A DNA stretch of 6,993 bases, taken from Segatella salivae DSM 15606. Its GTDB lineage: Bacteria > Bacteroidota > Bacteroidia > Bacteroidales > Bacteroidaceae. Every line of letters starts with the position of its first letter. Position 1 is the first letter of the stretch. Positions 1 through 6,269 of this stretch are shown one piece after another. The notes beneath the pieces are model-generated. The model saw nothing but the letters and a program-made list of their open reading frames with translations, did not search any database and was not told where the DNA came from. The position numbers and the translations under genes are program-made. The stretch covers positions 185,343 to 192,335 of the forward strand of contig NZ_GL629647.1 of NCBI RefSeq assembly GCF_000185845.1, given 5' to 3'.

Positions 1-63
1 TATCTTTGAAAACGTGAGGAGTAATAGTTTGAGGATGCTCAAAGTCGTTATAATCAGAAATAT
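1..63 (-). other. GH51 C-terminal region cut by window edge
   Basis: The reading frame of the GH51 gene is still open at base 1 and ends with one unpaired base of the next codon. The missing part should be the last strands of the C-terminal beta-sandwich. This is an edge effect and not a sign of a broken gene. Confidence 0.85.
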
Positions 64-1483
64 CCTTGCATTTTAGGATTTCTCCTGTGATATTATTAAT
101 TGTTGATAGGTCTGAAACAATATCAATATCTTGTGATTTGTCGAGACTGATGTTTGCCAATGAAACGACAATAGAATTGTCTTTGGTCTCTGCTGCACTT
201 GAAAAGATGGTTGGGATTGTTTGGTTTTCTCTCACTTTTATAGAGTCGCAACTAACCTCTAAAGGTAATGCTGTTGCGTCTTGGAATGGTTGATACATCC
301 TGAAAACGTGATAAGTTGGTGTTAAAACCATATGACCATTTCCTTTCATGTCCGTTAAAATCATACTTTGTAGAACGTTTACTACCTGTGCAATATTAGC
401 CATCTTGATACGATCAACATGACGATGAAAGATGTTTAGGGTTAAAGCGGCAACAAAAGCATCCCGCATAGTGTTTTGTTGATATAGATGTCCGCGGATA
501 GTTCCTGGTTCTTCGTCCCACCAGGTTCCCCATTCGTCAACAAGAAGTCCAATCCTTTTTTGTGGATCTCTTTTGTCCATGATACTACAATGCTTTTTGA
601 TTACATCTTCTATCTCTAAACATTTTCCAATCGTCCAATAATACTCATCATTCAAAAATTTTGTAGCAGAACCTTTACTTCCACTCCAACCTTTTACTGT
701 ATAATAGTGAAGGGAAAGTCCATCCATGCGATTGCCAACATTATCCATTAGAACTTTTGTCCAATTGTAATCGTAATCACTTGCTCCAGAAGCTATTTTA
801 TAAAGCCTATTTGTATCGTAGTTTCGGCAATAAACGGAGTATCTGCGGAATAGATCACTATAATATTCGGGGCGCATATTGCCTCCGCATCCCCAACTTT
901 CATTTCCAACGCCAAGATATTTAACCTTCCAAGCCTTTTGTCTTCCATTCTTTCTGCGTAGATTTGCCATTGGAGTATCGCCGTCGCTTGTCATATATTC
1001 AACCCACTTAGCTAATTCCTCAACAGTTCCAGAGCCTACATTTCCGCTAATATATGGTTCTGCCCCTAATAATTCACATAAGTTTAAGAATTCATGAGTT
1101 CCAAACGAGTTGTCTTCAATAGTCCCTCCCCAGTTATTATTCTGCATTTTTGGGCGTTTATCTTGAGGACCTATCCCATCCATCCAATGATATTCATCAG
1201 CAAAACAACCTCCCGGCCATCTTAATACAGGTACTTTTAGGTCCTGTAATGCATGTAAAACATCTTTTCGATAGCCATTAATGTTAGGGATAGAAGAGTT
1301 TTTTCCGACCCACAATCCACCATAAATACATGTTCCTAAGTGTTCTGCGAATTGCCCATATAACTCTTTATGGATTGTTCCTGCACTTTGTTTAGTATGT
1401 AGAATAATCTTTGTATCTTCAGCAAAGCTAATTAATGTATTGCTCAGAATAAAAAGAACAATAGTTAAGACTTTCTTTTTCAT
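1..1483 (-). CDS. abfA: GH51 alpha-L-arabinofuranosidase, exported; 3' end outside window
   Basis: Hydrolyses terminal non-reducing alpha-L-arabinofuranosyl residues from arabinan, arabinoxylan or their oligosaccharides, supplying free L-arabinose to the operon. I translated it by hand: 494 codons open from the ATG at 1483 with no stop before base 1, so only a short C-terminal piece is missing (relatives are a little over 500 residues). Residues 1-21 form a signal peptide: three lysines, a hydrophobic core, then a likely signal peptidase I site after SFA; there is no lipobox cysteine, so a periplasmic protein is expected. Family motifs are GQFAEHLG (43-50), RWPGG (88-92), GNESWG with the acid/base Glu195, and VDEWG with the nucleophile Glu317. 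Their 122-residue spacing fits GH51. The catalytic (beta/alpha)8 barrel is complete and the C-terminal beta-sandwich nearly so. It is last in the visible operon, 101 bases after araB. Substrate preference cannot be read from the sequence. Confidence 0.93.
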   Translation of the reverse strand, partial: MKKKVLTIVLFILSNTLISFAEDTKIILHTKQSAGTIHKELYGQFAEHLGTCIYGGLWVGKNSSIPNINGYRKDVLHALQDLKVPVLRWPGGCFADEYHWMDGIGPQDKRPKMQNNNWGGTIEDNSFGTHEFLNLCELLGAEPYISGNVGSGTVEELAKWVEYMTSDGDTPMANLRRKNGRQKAWKVKYLGVGNESWGCGGNMRPEYYSDLFRRYSVYCRNYDTNRLYKIASGASDYDYNWTKVLMDNVGNRMDGLSLHYYTVKGWSGSKGSATKFLNDEYYWTIGKCLEIEDVIKKHCSIMDKRDPQKRIGLLVDEWGTWWDEEPGTIRGHLYQQNTMRDAFVAALTLNIFHRHVDRIKMANIAQVVNVLQSMILTDMKGNGHMVLTPTYHVFRMYQPFQDATALPLEVSCDSIKVRENQTIPTIFSSAAETKDNSIVVSLANISLDKSQDIDIVSDLSTINNITGEILKCKDISDYNDFEHPQTITPHVFKD

Positions 1484-1508
1484 ATCGTTTTTGATTTTTA
1501 GTGAGTTT

Positions 1509-1544
1509 AAAAAATAAACAGAGAGTAGCTCCCTCTGTTTATTT
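1509..1544 (-). terminator. Terminator-like hairpin between araB and the GH51 gene
   Basis: On the minus-strand transcript a perfect 12-bp stem (1544-1533 paired with 1523-1512, sequence AAATAAACAGAG and its complement) closes a 9-base loop and runs directly into six U residues (1514-1509). That is the form of an intrinsic terminator. It lies about 41 bases after the araB stop and only 25 bases before the GH51 start codon, leaving no room for a normal promoter downstream. It may therefore act as a partial terminator, an attenuator, or an RNA-stabilising 3' end for the araB message. The stem is AU-rich apart from four G-C pairs near the loop, so read-through is plausible. Confidence 0.62.
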
Positions 1545-1553
1545 AAAAATTAG

Positions 1554-1577
1554 GTTGTTGAAAAGTAGTTGTTGAAA
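1554..1577. repeat. Two 10-bp direct repeats after araB
   Basis: GTTGTTGAAA occurs at 1554-1563 and again at 1568-1577 (TTTCAACAAC twice on the transcribed strand), with a 14-base period. It sits just after the araB stop codon and before the terminator-like hairpin. It could be a binding site, or simply a small local duplication in AT-rich DNA. Confidence 0.4.
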
Positions 1578-1584
1578 TTTTATA

Positions 1585-3177
1585 TTATTTTTTGAATTTA
1601 ATGGCTGCTTGCTCAATGGATAACCCAAGTTTATAATTCTCTGTATAAGCATTAAATCCATTAATCTCATCATCGTTTGCAGTGACTTCTATCCCTGTAT
1701 TTCCAGCGAAGACCTTATGGTTAAGGTATTCATCAAGAGTTTGGTTCGTTTCTTTATTGACAAGAAAGCTTGCAAGTAATGCTATTCCCCAGGCACCTCC
1801 TTCGCCTGCAGTTTCCATAATAGAGATTGGAGTCTTTAAGGCAGCTGCAAGGAAACGTTGTGCAACATTTTTGGTTTTGAATAGTCCTCCGTGCGCAGTA
1901 ATTCTGTCAACCATTACCTTTTCGTCATTAAACAAAATATCATTGCCAATCTTTAGCACGCAAATGGTTGCATACAATTGCGATTTAATGAAATTAGATA
2001 AGTTAAATTTGTCGTTTACAGAACGTACAAAGAGTGGACGACCTTCGGTCAAACCAGTAACTGGTTCGCCTGAAATATAATTATAGTATATTAGTCCTCC
2101 ACAATCATTATCACCTTCGAGAGCATGTGAGAAAAGTTTTTCGTAGATCTCACTTTCATCAATCTTGGCCCCAATAAGATATTGATATTCTTTGAAAATG
2201 TTTATCCATGAATTCAAATCTGACGTACAATTATTACAATGTACCATTGCTACAGGAGCGCCATCTGGGGTTGTAACCATGTCAATTACTTCGTAAGCTT
2301 TAGATAGTTCTCGCTCTAACACAATCATAGAAAAAGAAGATGTTCCTGCTGATACATTGCCTGTTCGTGGTCTTATGGCATTAGTTGCAACCATTCCTGT
2401 ACCAGCATCACCTTCAGGTGGACATAAAGGACAGCCAGGTTGCAATTGACCAGAACTGTCAAGTAGAGCAGCCCCTTCTTTTGTTAGAGTTCCTCCACTT
2501 TTACCGGCTAATAGAATTGAAGGAAGAATATCTTGAAGTTTCCATGAAAAATGATAAGGGGTAATTAGTTCTTCAAACTTTCTTATCATCTCAGCATCAT
2601 AATTCTTAGTTGTAGAATCAATGGGGAACATACCTGATGCATCTCCAATTCCTAAAACTTTTTCCCCTGTCAGTTGCCAATGTACATAGCCTGCAAGAGT
2701 TGTTATGAATTTAACTTCTTGCAAATGTCTTTCTTTATCGAGAATACATTGATATAAATGGGAAATGCTCCAACGTAGAGGAATATTGAAATTAAACAGG
2801 GATGAGAGCTCCGTTGCGGCCTTAACAGTGTTGGTGTTACGCCAAGTACGGAATGGAATTAATAGTTTTTGGTCTTCATTAAACGCCATATAGCCATGCA
2901 TCATAGCGCTAATTCCTATCGCAGCCAATACTTTTATATCTGTATTATACTTCGATTTAACGTTTTCGCGCAAAGCTATATAACATTCTTGTAAGCCATT
3001 CCAGATGTCATCTACACTATAAGTCCATAGTCCATCAACTATTTTATTTTCCCATGTAAAGCTACCTTGTGCAATAGACTGATTGTTAGGTGCCACAAGA
3101 ATCGCTTTTATTCGGGTAGAACCAAACTCTATACCAAGTACAGCTTTACCTGTTTCTATTATATTTTTTGCATCCAT
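1585..3177 (-). CDS. araB: L-ribulokinase, FGGY carbohydrate kinase family
   Basis: Phosphorylates L-ribulose with ATP to L-ribulose 5-phosphate in the cytoplasm, the second step of arabinose catabolism. The ATG at 3177 gives 530 residues; an in-frame TTG three codons upstream is less likely because the ATG follows an A/T-rich leader and 23 bases after the araA stop. The N-terminal FGGY domain opens with the phosphate-binding loop GIEFGSTRIK (15-24) and has MMHGY at 92-96, equivalent to the MHG substrate-site motif. PPEGDAGTG (253-261) carries the likely catalytic base Asp257. The C-terminal ATPase half has ITAHGGLFKTKN (426-437) and ETAGEGGAWGIA (455-466), where FGGY kinases bind the nucleotide. 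It is shorter than enterobacterial AraB (about 566 residues) and differs from it at many motif positions, so the ribulokinase call depends partly on its place beside araA and araD. A xylulokinase-like specificity is the main alternative. Confidence 0.9.
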   Translation of the reverse strand: MDAKNIIETGKAVLGIEFGSTRIKAILVAPNNQSIAQGSFTWENKIVDGLWTYSVDDIWNGLQECYIALRENVKSKYNTDIKVLAAIGISAMMHGYMAFNEDQKLLIPFRTWRNTNTVKAATELSSLFNFNIPLRWSISHLYQCILDKERHLQEVKFITTLAGYVHWQLTGEKVLGIGDASGMFPIDSTTKNYDAEMIRKFEELITPYHFSWKLQDILPSILLAGKSGGTLTKEGAALLDSSGQLQPGCPLCPPEGDAGTGMVATNAIRPRTGNVSAGTSSFSMIVLERELSKAYEVIDMVTTPDGAPVAMVHCNNCTSDLNSWINIFKEYQYLIGAKIDESEIYEKLFSHALEGDNDCGGLIYYNYISGEPVTGLTEGRPLFVRSVNDKFNLSNFIKSQLYATICVLKIGNDILFNDEKVMVDRITAHGGLFKTKNVAQRFLAAALKTPISIMETAGEGGAWGIALLASFLVNKETNQTLDEYLNHKVFAGNTGIEVTANDDEINGFNAYTENYKLGLSIEQAAIKFKK

Positions 3178-3200
3178 GGTTATCAAAATTATTTAGAAAT

Positions 3201-4742
3201 TCAACGAAGAGCTTTATTCAACATGTAGTAAATTTCATTGAATTTCAGTTCTTTTCGAAATTGCTCGTAGTCTGTATCCTTATTAATAATACAAACTTCT
3301 ATGTCTGCTATCTCTGCAAAATCACGCCAGTATTCATCTGTTAGACCGAAACTGAAGCATGAATGATGTGTACCGCCAGCATTTAACCAGCAACCTACGC
3401 CAACTTCAAATGATGGTTCTGGCACCCAAAGGGCTGAAGCCACAGGAAGTTTTGGTAGTGGTTTTGATTTAATCAGGTTGACATCATTTGCAATAAGGCG
3501 GAAACGATTCCCCATATCAACAATAGTTGCAGTAACACCATGACCTTGTTTACTTGTGAAAACCAATCTTGCCGTTTTACTCTTTCTATAACCTATACCA
3601 AGGAAATGAACTTCTAAACGAGGCTTTTCCTCAGCAATATCTGGATTGATTTCTAACATGTGTGCTTCAAGAATAGATGTATTCTCTCCATCAAAATTAA
3701 GGGTATAATCTTCGAGGAATGAAGTTCCACCCTCCAATCCTTGACTCATAAACCATGTTGTACGATATAATGCAGCCGACTTCCAGTCACCTTCCGCACC
3801 AAATCCGATTCCTTCGCTCATTAAACGCTGTGAGGCTAAACCTGGGATTTGGTCAAAACCATGACCTGTTTGCTCTATTTCGACATCGCCTAAATCGTCA
3901 AAGTTCGTAGTAAAGCCTTTTGCGCCATAAGCTTCCAATATTTTTCGTATCGCTATTTCTGCCTTAGCTGAATTCCATATCTTTTTATATTCTTCCGTAT
4001 TTTTATCTTCAAGCTTCGCATTATGTTCGTAATCTTTGAAGTAAATAGTTACTAAGTTATCGACATCTGTGTCAGGAATCTTATCAAAATAAGACAAAAC
4101 TTCTGAGAATGGACAATAATCTACATGATAACCCATAACCTGTTCGAAAGCAACTTTATCTCCATCGGTTACAGCAACGTTATTCATTTGGTCACCAAAT
4201 CGTAGTATTAAGCAATCTTGAGCATCCGCCCAACCTGCACATACGCGCTCCCATATGGCGATATGCTTTTGAGTTTTCTCGTCTTTCCAATATCCTATCA
4301 CGGTCTTGCGATTCTTGCGGAGCCTTGAAAGGATATGAGCATATTCTCGATCTCCATGAGCACTCTGATTAAGATTCATGAAATCCATGTCCATAGTGTC
4401 CCAAGGTATCTGTTGATTATATTGAGTATGTAGGTGGAGCAATGGTTTATTGAGAAGTTGTAACCCTTTAATCCACATCTTAGCTGGTGAGAATGTGTGC
4501 ATCCATGTAATCACTCCGATACATCTTTTCTCATTATTTGCACGCAACATAACATCAACAATCTCTTTCGAAGAGTTTGCTGTACCTGCATATATTACTT
4601 TAATTGGAAGTAAACCAGAGTTGTTTAGGCCATCAACCATTTCTTTAGAGTGTCCATCTACTTGCTTGACAGCATCACCTCCATATAATAATTGTGCTCC
4701 GGTTATAAACCAAACTTCAAATTGTTCAAAAGCTTTAATCAT
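3201..4742 (-). CDS. araA: L-arabinose isomerase
   Basis: Interconverts L-arabinose and L-ribulose in the cytoplasm, the first step of the pathway; the family needs a divalent metal, usually Mn2+. The product has 513 residues against about 500 in Escherichia coli, and is complete. It begins with the family hallmark FEVWFITGAQLLYG (8-21). The catalytic and metal residues, matched by motif to E. coli Glu306, Glu333, His350 and His450, are Glu317 in FGAEGDWK, Glu344 in SFLEDYT, His361 in AHMLE, and the His459-His460 pair in AGGTHHSC. MHTFSPAKMW (81-90) and the stretch at 118-132 are also typical. The ATG at 4742 is preceded by an A-rich leader without a Shine-Dalgarno sequence, 29 bases after the araD stop, so the two genes are surely co-transcribed. 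The product may form hexamers as in other AraA proteins. Confidence 0.98.
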   Translation of the reverse strand: MIKAFEQFEVWFITGAQLLYGGDAVKQVDGHSKEMVDGLNNSGLLPIKVIYAGTANSSKEIVDVMLRANNEKRCIGVITWMHTFSPAKMWIKGLQLLNKPLLHLHTQYNQQIPWDTMDMDFMNLNQSAHGDREYAHILSRLRKNRKTVIGYWKDEKTQKHIAIWERVCAGWADAQDCLILRFGDQMNNVAVTDGDKVAFEQVMGYHVDYCPFSEVLSYFDKIPDTDVDNLVTIYFKDYEHNAKLEDKNTEEYKKIWNSAKAEIAIRKILEAYGAKGFTTNFDDLGDVEIEQTGHGFDQIPGLASQRLMSEGIGFGAEGDWKSAALYRTTWFMSQGLEGGTSFLEDYTLNFDGENTSILEAHMLEINPDIAEEKPRLEVHFLGIGYRKSKTARLVFTSKQGHGVTATIVDMGNRFRLIANDVNLIKSKPLPKLPVASALWVPEPSFEVGVGCWLNAGGTHHSCFSFGLTDEYWRDFAEIADIEVCIINKDTDYEQFRKELKFNEIYYMLNKALR

Positions 4743-4771
4743 GATTTTAAGTTTTTAGTTATTTACTTTTA

Positions 4772-5470
4772 TTATTTATTTTCCTGTCCATAATAGGCAT
4801 TTGGCCCATGTTTTCTATTGAAATGTTTCTCTATTAAGAGAGGATTCATGGTTGTTTGTGGATTGATATTGAATGAGATAAAGGCCATCTTGGCTACTTG
4901 TTCCATCACAACTGCGTTATAAACAGCATTATCTGGGCTCTTTCCCCAAGTGAAAGGACCATGATTTTTAACGAGTACTCCTGGTGTATGTTGATAGTCG
5001 ATATGCTCTTTTTTGAATTTATCTACAATGACAACACCTGTGTTTAACTCATATTCATCCATTTGCTTCTTTACCATATCTTCGGTACATGGAATCGCAT
5101 CATGAAAGTAATCGGCATGTGTCGTACCAATATTGGGTATGCAACATCCTGCTTGTGACCATGCTGTTGCATAGGTTGAATGAGTGTGTACAATGCCACC
5201 TATCTTCGTAAAATTACGATATAATTCTAAGTGTGTAGGCGTATCGGATGAAGGGTTGAGGTCCCCTTCAACAACATTTCCTGTAAATAAGTCTACAATT
5301 ACCATATCAGATGCAGACATTTCATCATAACTTACTCCCGAAGGCTTAATGACAACTAATCCTTTCTCACGGTTAATGCCTGACACATTGCCCCATGTAA
5401 AGATGACAAGGCCATGTTTCACAAGGTCAAGGTTGGCCTTATAGACTTTTCTTTTTAGTTCTTCCAACAT
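4772..5470 (-). CDS. araD: L-ribulose-5-phosphate 4-epimerase
   Basis: Epimerises L-ribulose 5-phosphate to D-xylulose 5-phosphate by a retro-aldol/aldol mechanism, passing arabinose carbon into the pentose phosphate pathway. It belongs to the class II aldolase/adducin family and has 232 residues, the usual length. Residues known from the E. coli enzyme are all present: Lys42 in the IKPSG phosphate-binding stretch, Asp76 in PSSDTPTH, zinc ligands His95 and His97 in VHTHS, Asp120 in TTHADYF, the third zinc ligand His170 in KNHGPF, and a tyrosine in the C-terminal AYYGQ (226-227). It should therefore be active. It begins 25 bases after the araR stop. The related SgbE and UlaF epimerases have the same fold, but the araA and araB neighbours settle the arabinose role. 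Confidence 0.97.
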   Translation of the reverse strand: MLEELKRKVYKANLDLVKHGLVIFTWGNVSGINREKGLVVIKPSGVSYDEMSASDMVIVDLFTGNVVEGDLNPSSDTPTHLELYRNFTKIGGIVHTHSTYATAWSQAGCCIPNIGTTHADYFHDAIPCTEDMVKKQMDEYELNTGVVIVDKFKKEHIDYQHTPGVLVKNHGPFTWGKSPDNAVYNAVVMEQVAKMAFISFNINPQTTMNPLLIEKHFNRKHGPNAYYGQENK

Positions 5471-5495
5471 ATTGGTCGTCTTTTATCATGAAATG

Positions 5496-6173
5496 TTATA
5501 ACTTGAAATACGGATCATCTTCATAGGCGCGTTTATTAAAACGATACAATGCTGCACCACGTTTTGATGTCACTTTGTCTATCAATTCGGTTTTTTCGAT
5601 GAAGTCGATTTGCTTAATTCGTTTTCTAAAGTTACGTTTATCGATTTCTTCTCCCAATATCGCTTCGTAGACATGTTGCAACTGAGTGAGTGTAAATAAG
5701 TCAGGAAGTAAATTGAAACTCAAGGGTTCTGTATTAATACGACGGCGCAACATTGTAATTGCTTTGCTGACCATGATATTATGATCTGAATAGAGTTTCG
5801 GCATCTCTTCTAAGTTTACCCACTCTAAGCCATGCTGAATCCGAAGCTTATCATCATAGTCTTTAACGTTGATAAGTGCGCAATATGCAATTGAAATAAC
5901 GCGTTCTCCCGGATCACGATCTATATTTCCAAAGGCACCAACTTGCTTCATATAAAGATTTCCAAGGCCAGTGAGGTCTTTCAACACTCTATTTGCAGCG
6001 TCTGTTAAGCTTTCTTTTGCCCCCACGAAGCCGCCATAAAGCGATAAATCCCCACGTCCTGGGTCCATTTTCCTTTTACCAAGCAGAAGTTTTAATTTAC
6101 CTTTCTCGAAACCAAAGATAATACAGTCTACTGATACGTATAGTTTGGTATGTTCACCATAAAAGTTTGTCAT
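5496..6173 (-). CDS. araR: AraR-type Nudix-fold transcriptional regulator of arabinose use
   Basis: A 225-residue cytoplasmic DNA-binding regulator. Residues about 8-145 form a Nudix-like domain; about 155-225 form a winged-helix domain, with a recognition-helix-like segment in NFRKRIKQIDF (181-191). The Nudix box at 48-70 keeps Gly48, Glu54, Arg62 and Gly69, but the catalytic acidic positions read Val63, Asp66 and Leu67 instead of Glu. Hydrolase activity is thus unlikely and the pocket is probably a ligand sensor. The B. thetaiotaomicron protein BT_0354 has this architecture, binds L-arabinose and represses arabinose genes; position between the symporter and araD gives the same role here. 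The alternative, an NrtR-type regulator of NAD metabolism, is disfavoured by the neighbours. The ATG at 6173 follows an AT-rich leader, 96 bases after the symporter stop; that gap may hold an internal promoter. Confidence 0.93.
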   Translation of the reverse strand: MTNFYGEHTKLYVSVDCIIFGFEKGKLKLLLGKRKMDPGRGDLSLYGGFVGAKESLTDAANRVLKDLTGLGNLYMKQVGAFGNIDRDPGERVISIAYCALINVKDYDDKLRIQHGLEWVNLEEMPKLYSDHNIMVSKAITMLRRRINTEPLSFNLLPDLFTLTQLQHVYEAILGEEIDKRNFRKRIKQIDFIEKTELIDKVTSKRGAALYRFNKRAYEDDPYFKL

Positions 6174-6192
6174 GTCTAATTAATTTTTTATG

Positions 6193-6226
6193 TTAGAAAA
6201 TATAGTTCATGTTTCATCATTTCTAA
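6193..6226. promoter_or_regulatory. Inverted repeat over a weak Bacteroidota-type promoter upstream of araR
   Basis: TTAGAAA at 6193-6199 and its exact complement TTTCTAA at 6220-6226 flank 20 bases. On the minus strand the same interval contains TTTA (6227-6224), a 19-base spacer, and TATATTTT (6204-6197). These resemble the Bacteroides -33 element TTTG and -7 element TAnnTTTG with one mismatch each. If real, this would be an araR promoter with an overlapping operator. The DNA is very AT-rich, so chance matches are easy. Confidence 0.25.
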
Positions 6227-6269
6227 ATGTTGTTTATATTTTGATCACAATCTATCTTCATGTTTATTC

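Noticed and set aside
66..293. 75-codon open frame on the plus strand
   Set aside because: It lies antisense inside the GH51 frame, its product resembles no family, and the minus-strand frame carries the clear GH51 protein.
879..1097. 72-codon open frame on the plus strand
   Set aside because: It is antisense to the GH51 segment that includes the acid/base Glu195 region; no recognisable domain.
1682..2080. 132-codon open frame on the plus strand
   Set aside because: It is the antisense shadow of the araB C-terminal half, including its conserved nucleotide-binding motifs.
3178..3186. TTG start for araB, three codons upstream of the ATG
   Set aside because: The ATG at 3177 gives a normal N-terminus. 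TTG is a rare start, and the extra residues add nothing recognisable.
4450..4758. 102-codon open frame on the plus strand
   Set aside because: It is antisense to the conserved N-terminus of araA and shows no family signature of its own.
4743..4771. Possible regulatory element between araD and araA
   Set aside because: The gap is 29 bases of A-rich leader with no inverted repeat or promoter-like element; it looks like ordinary operon spacing.
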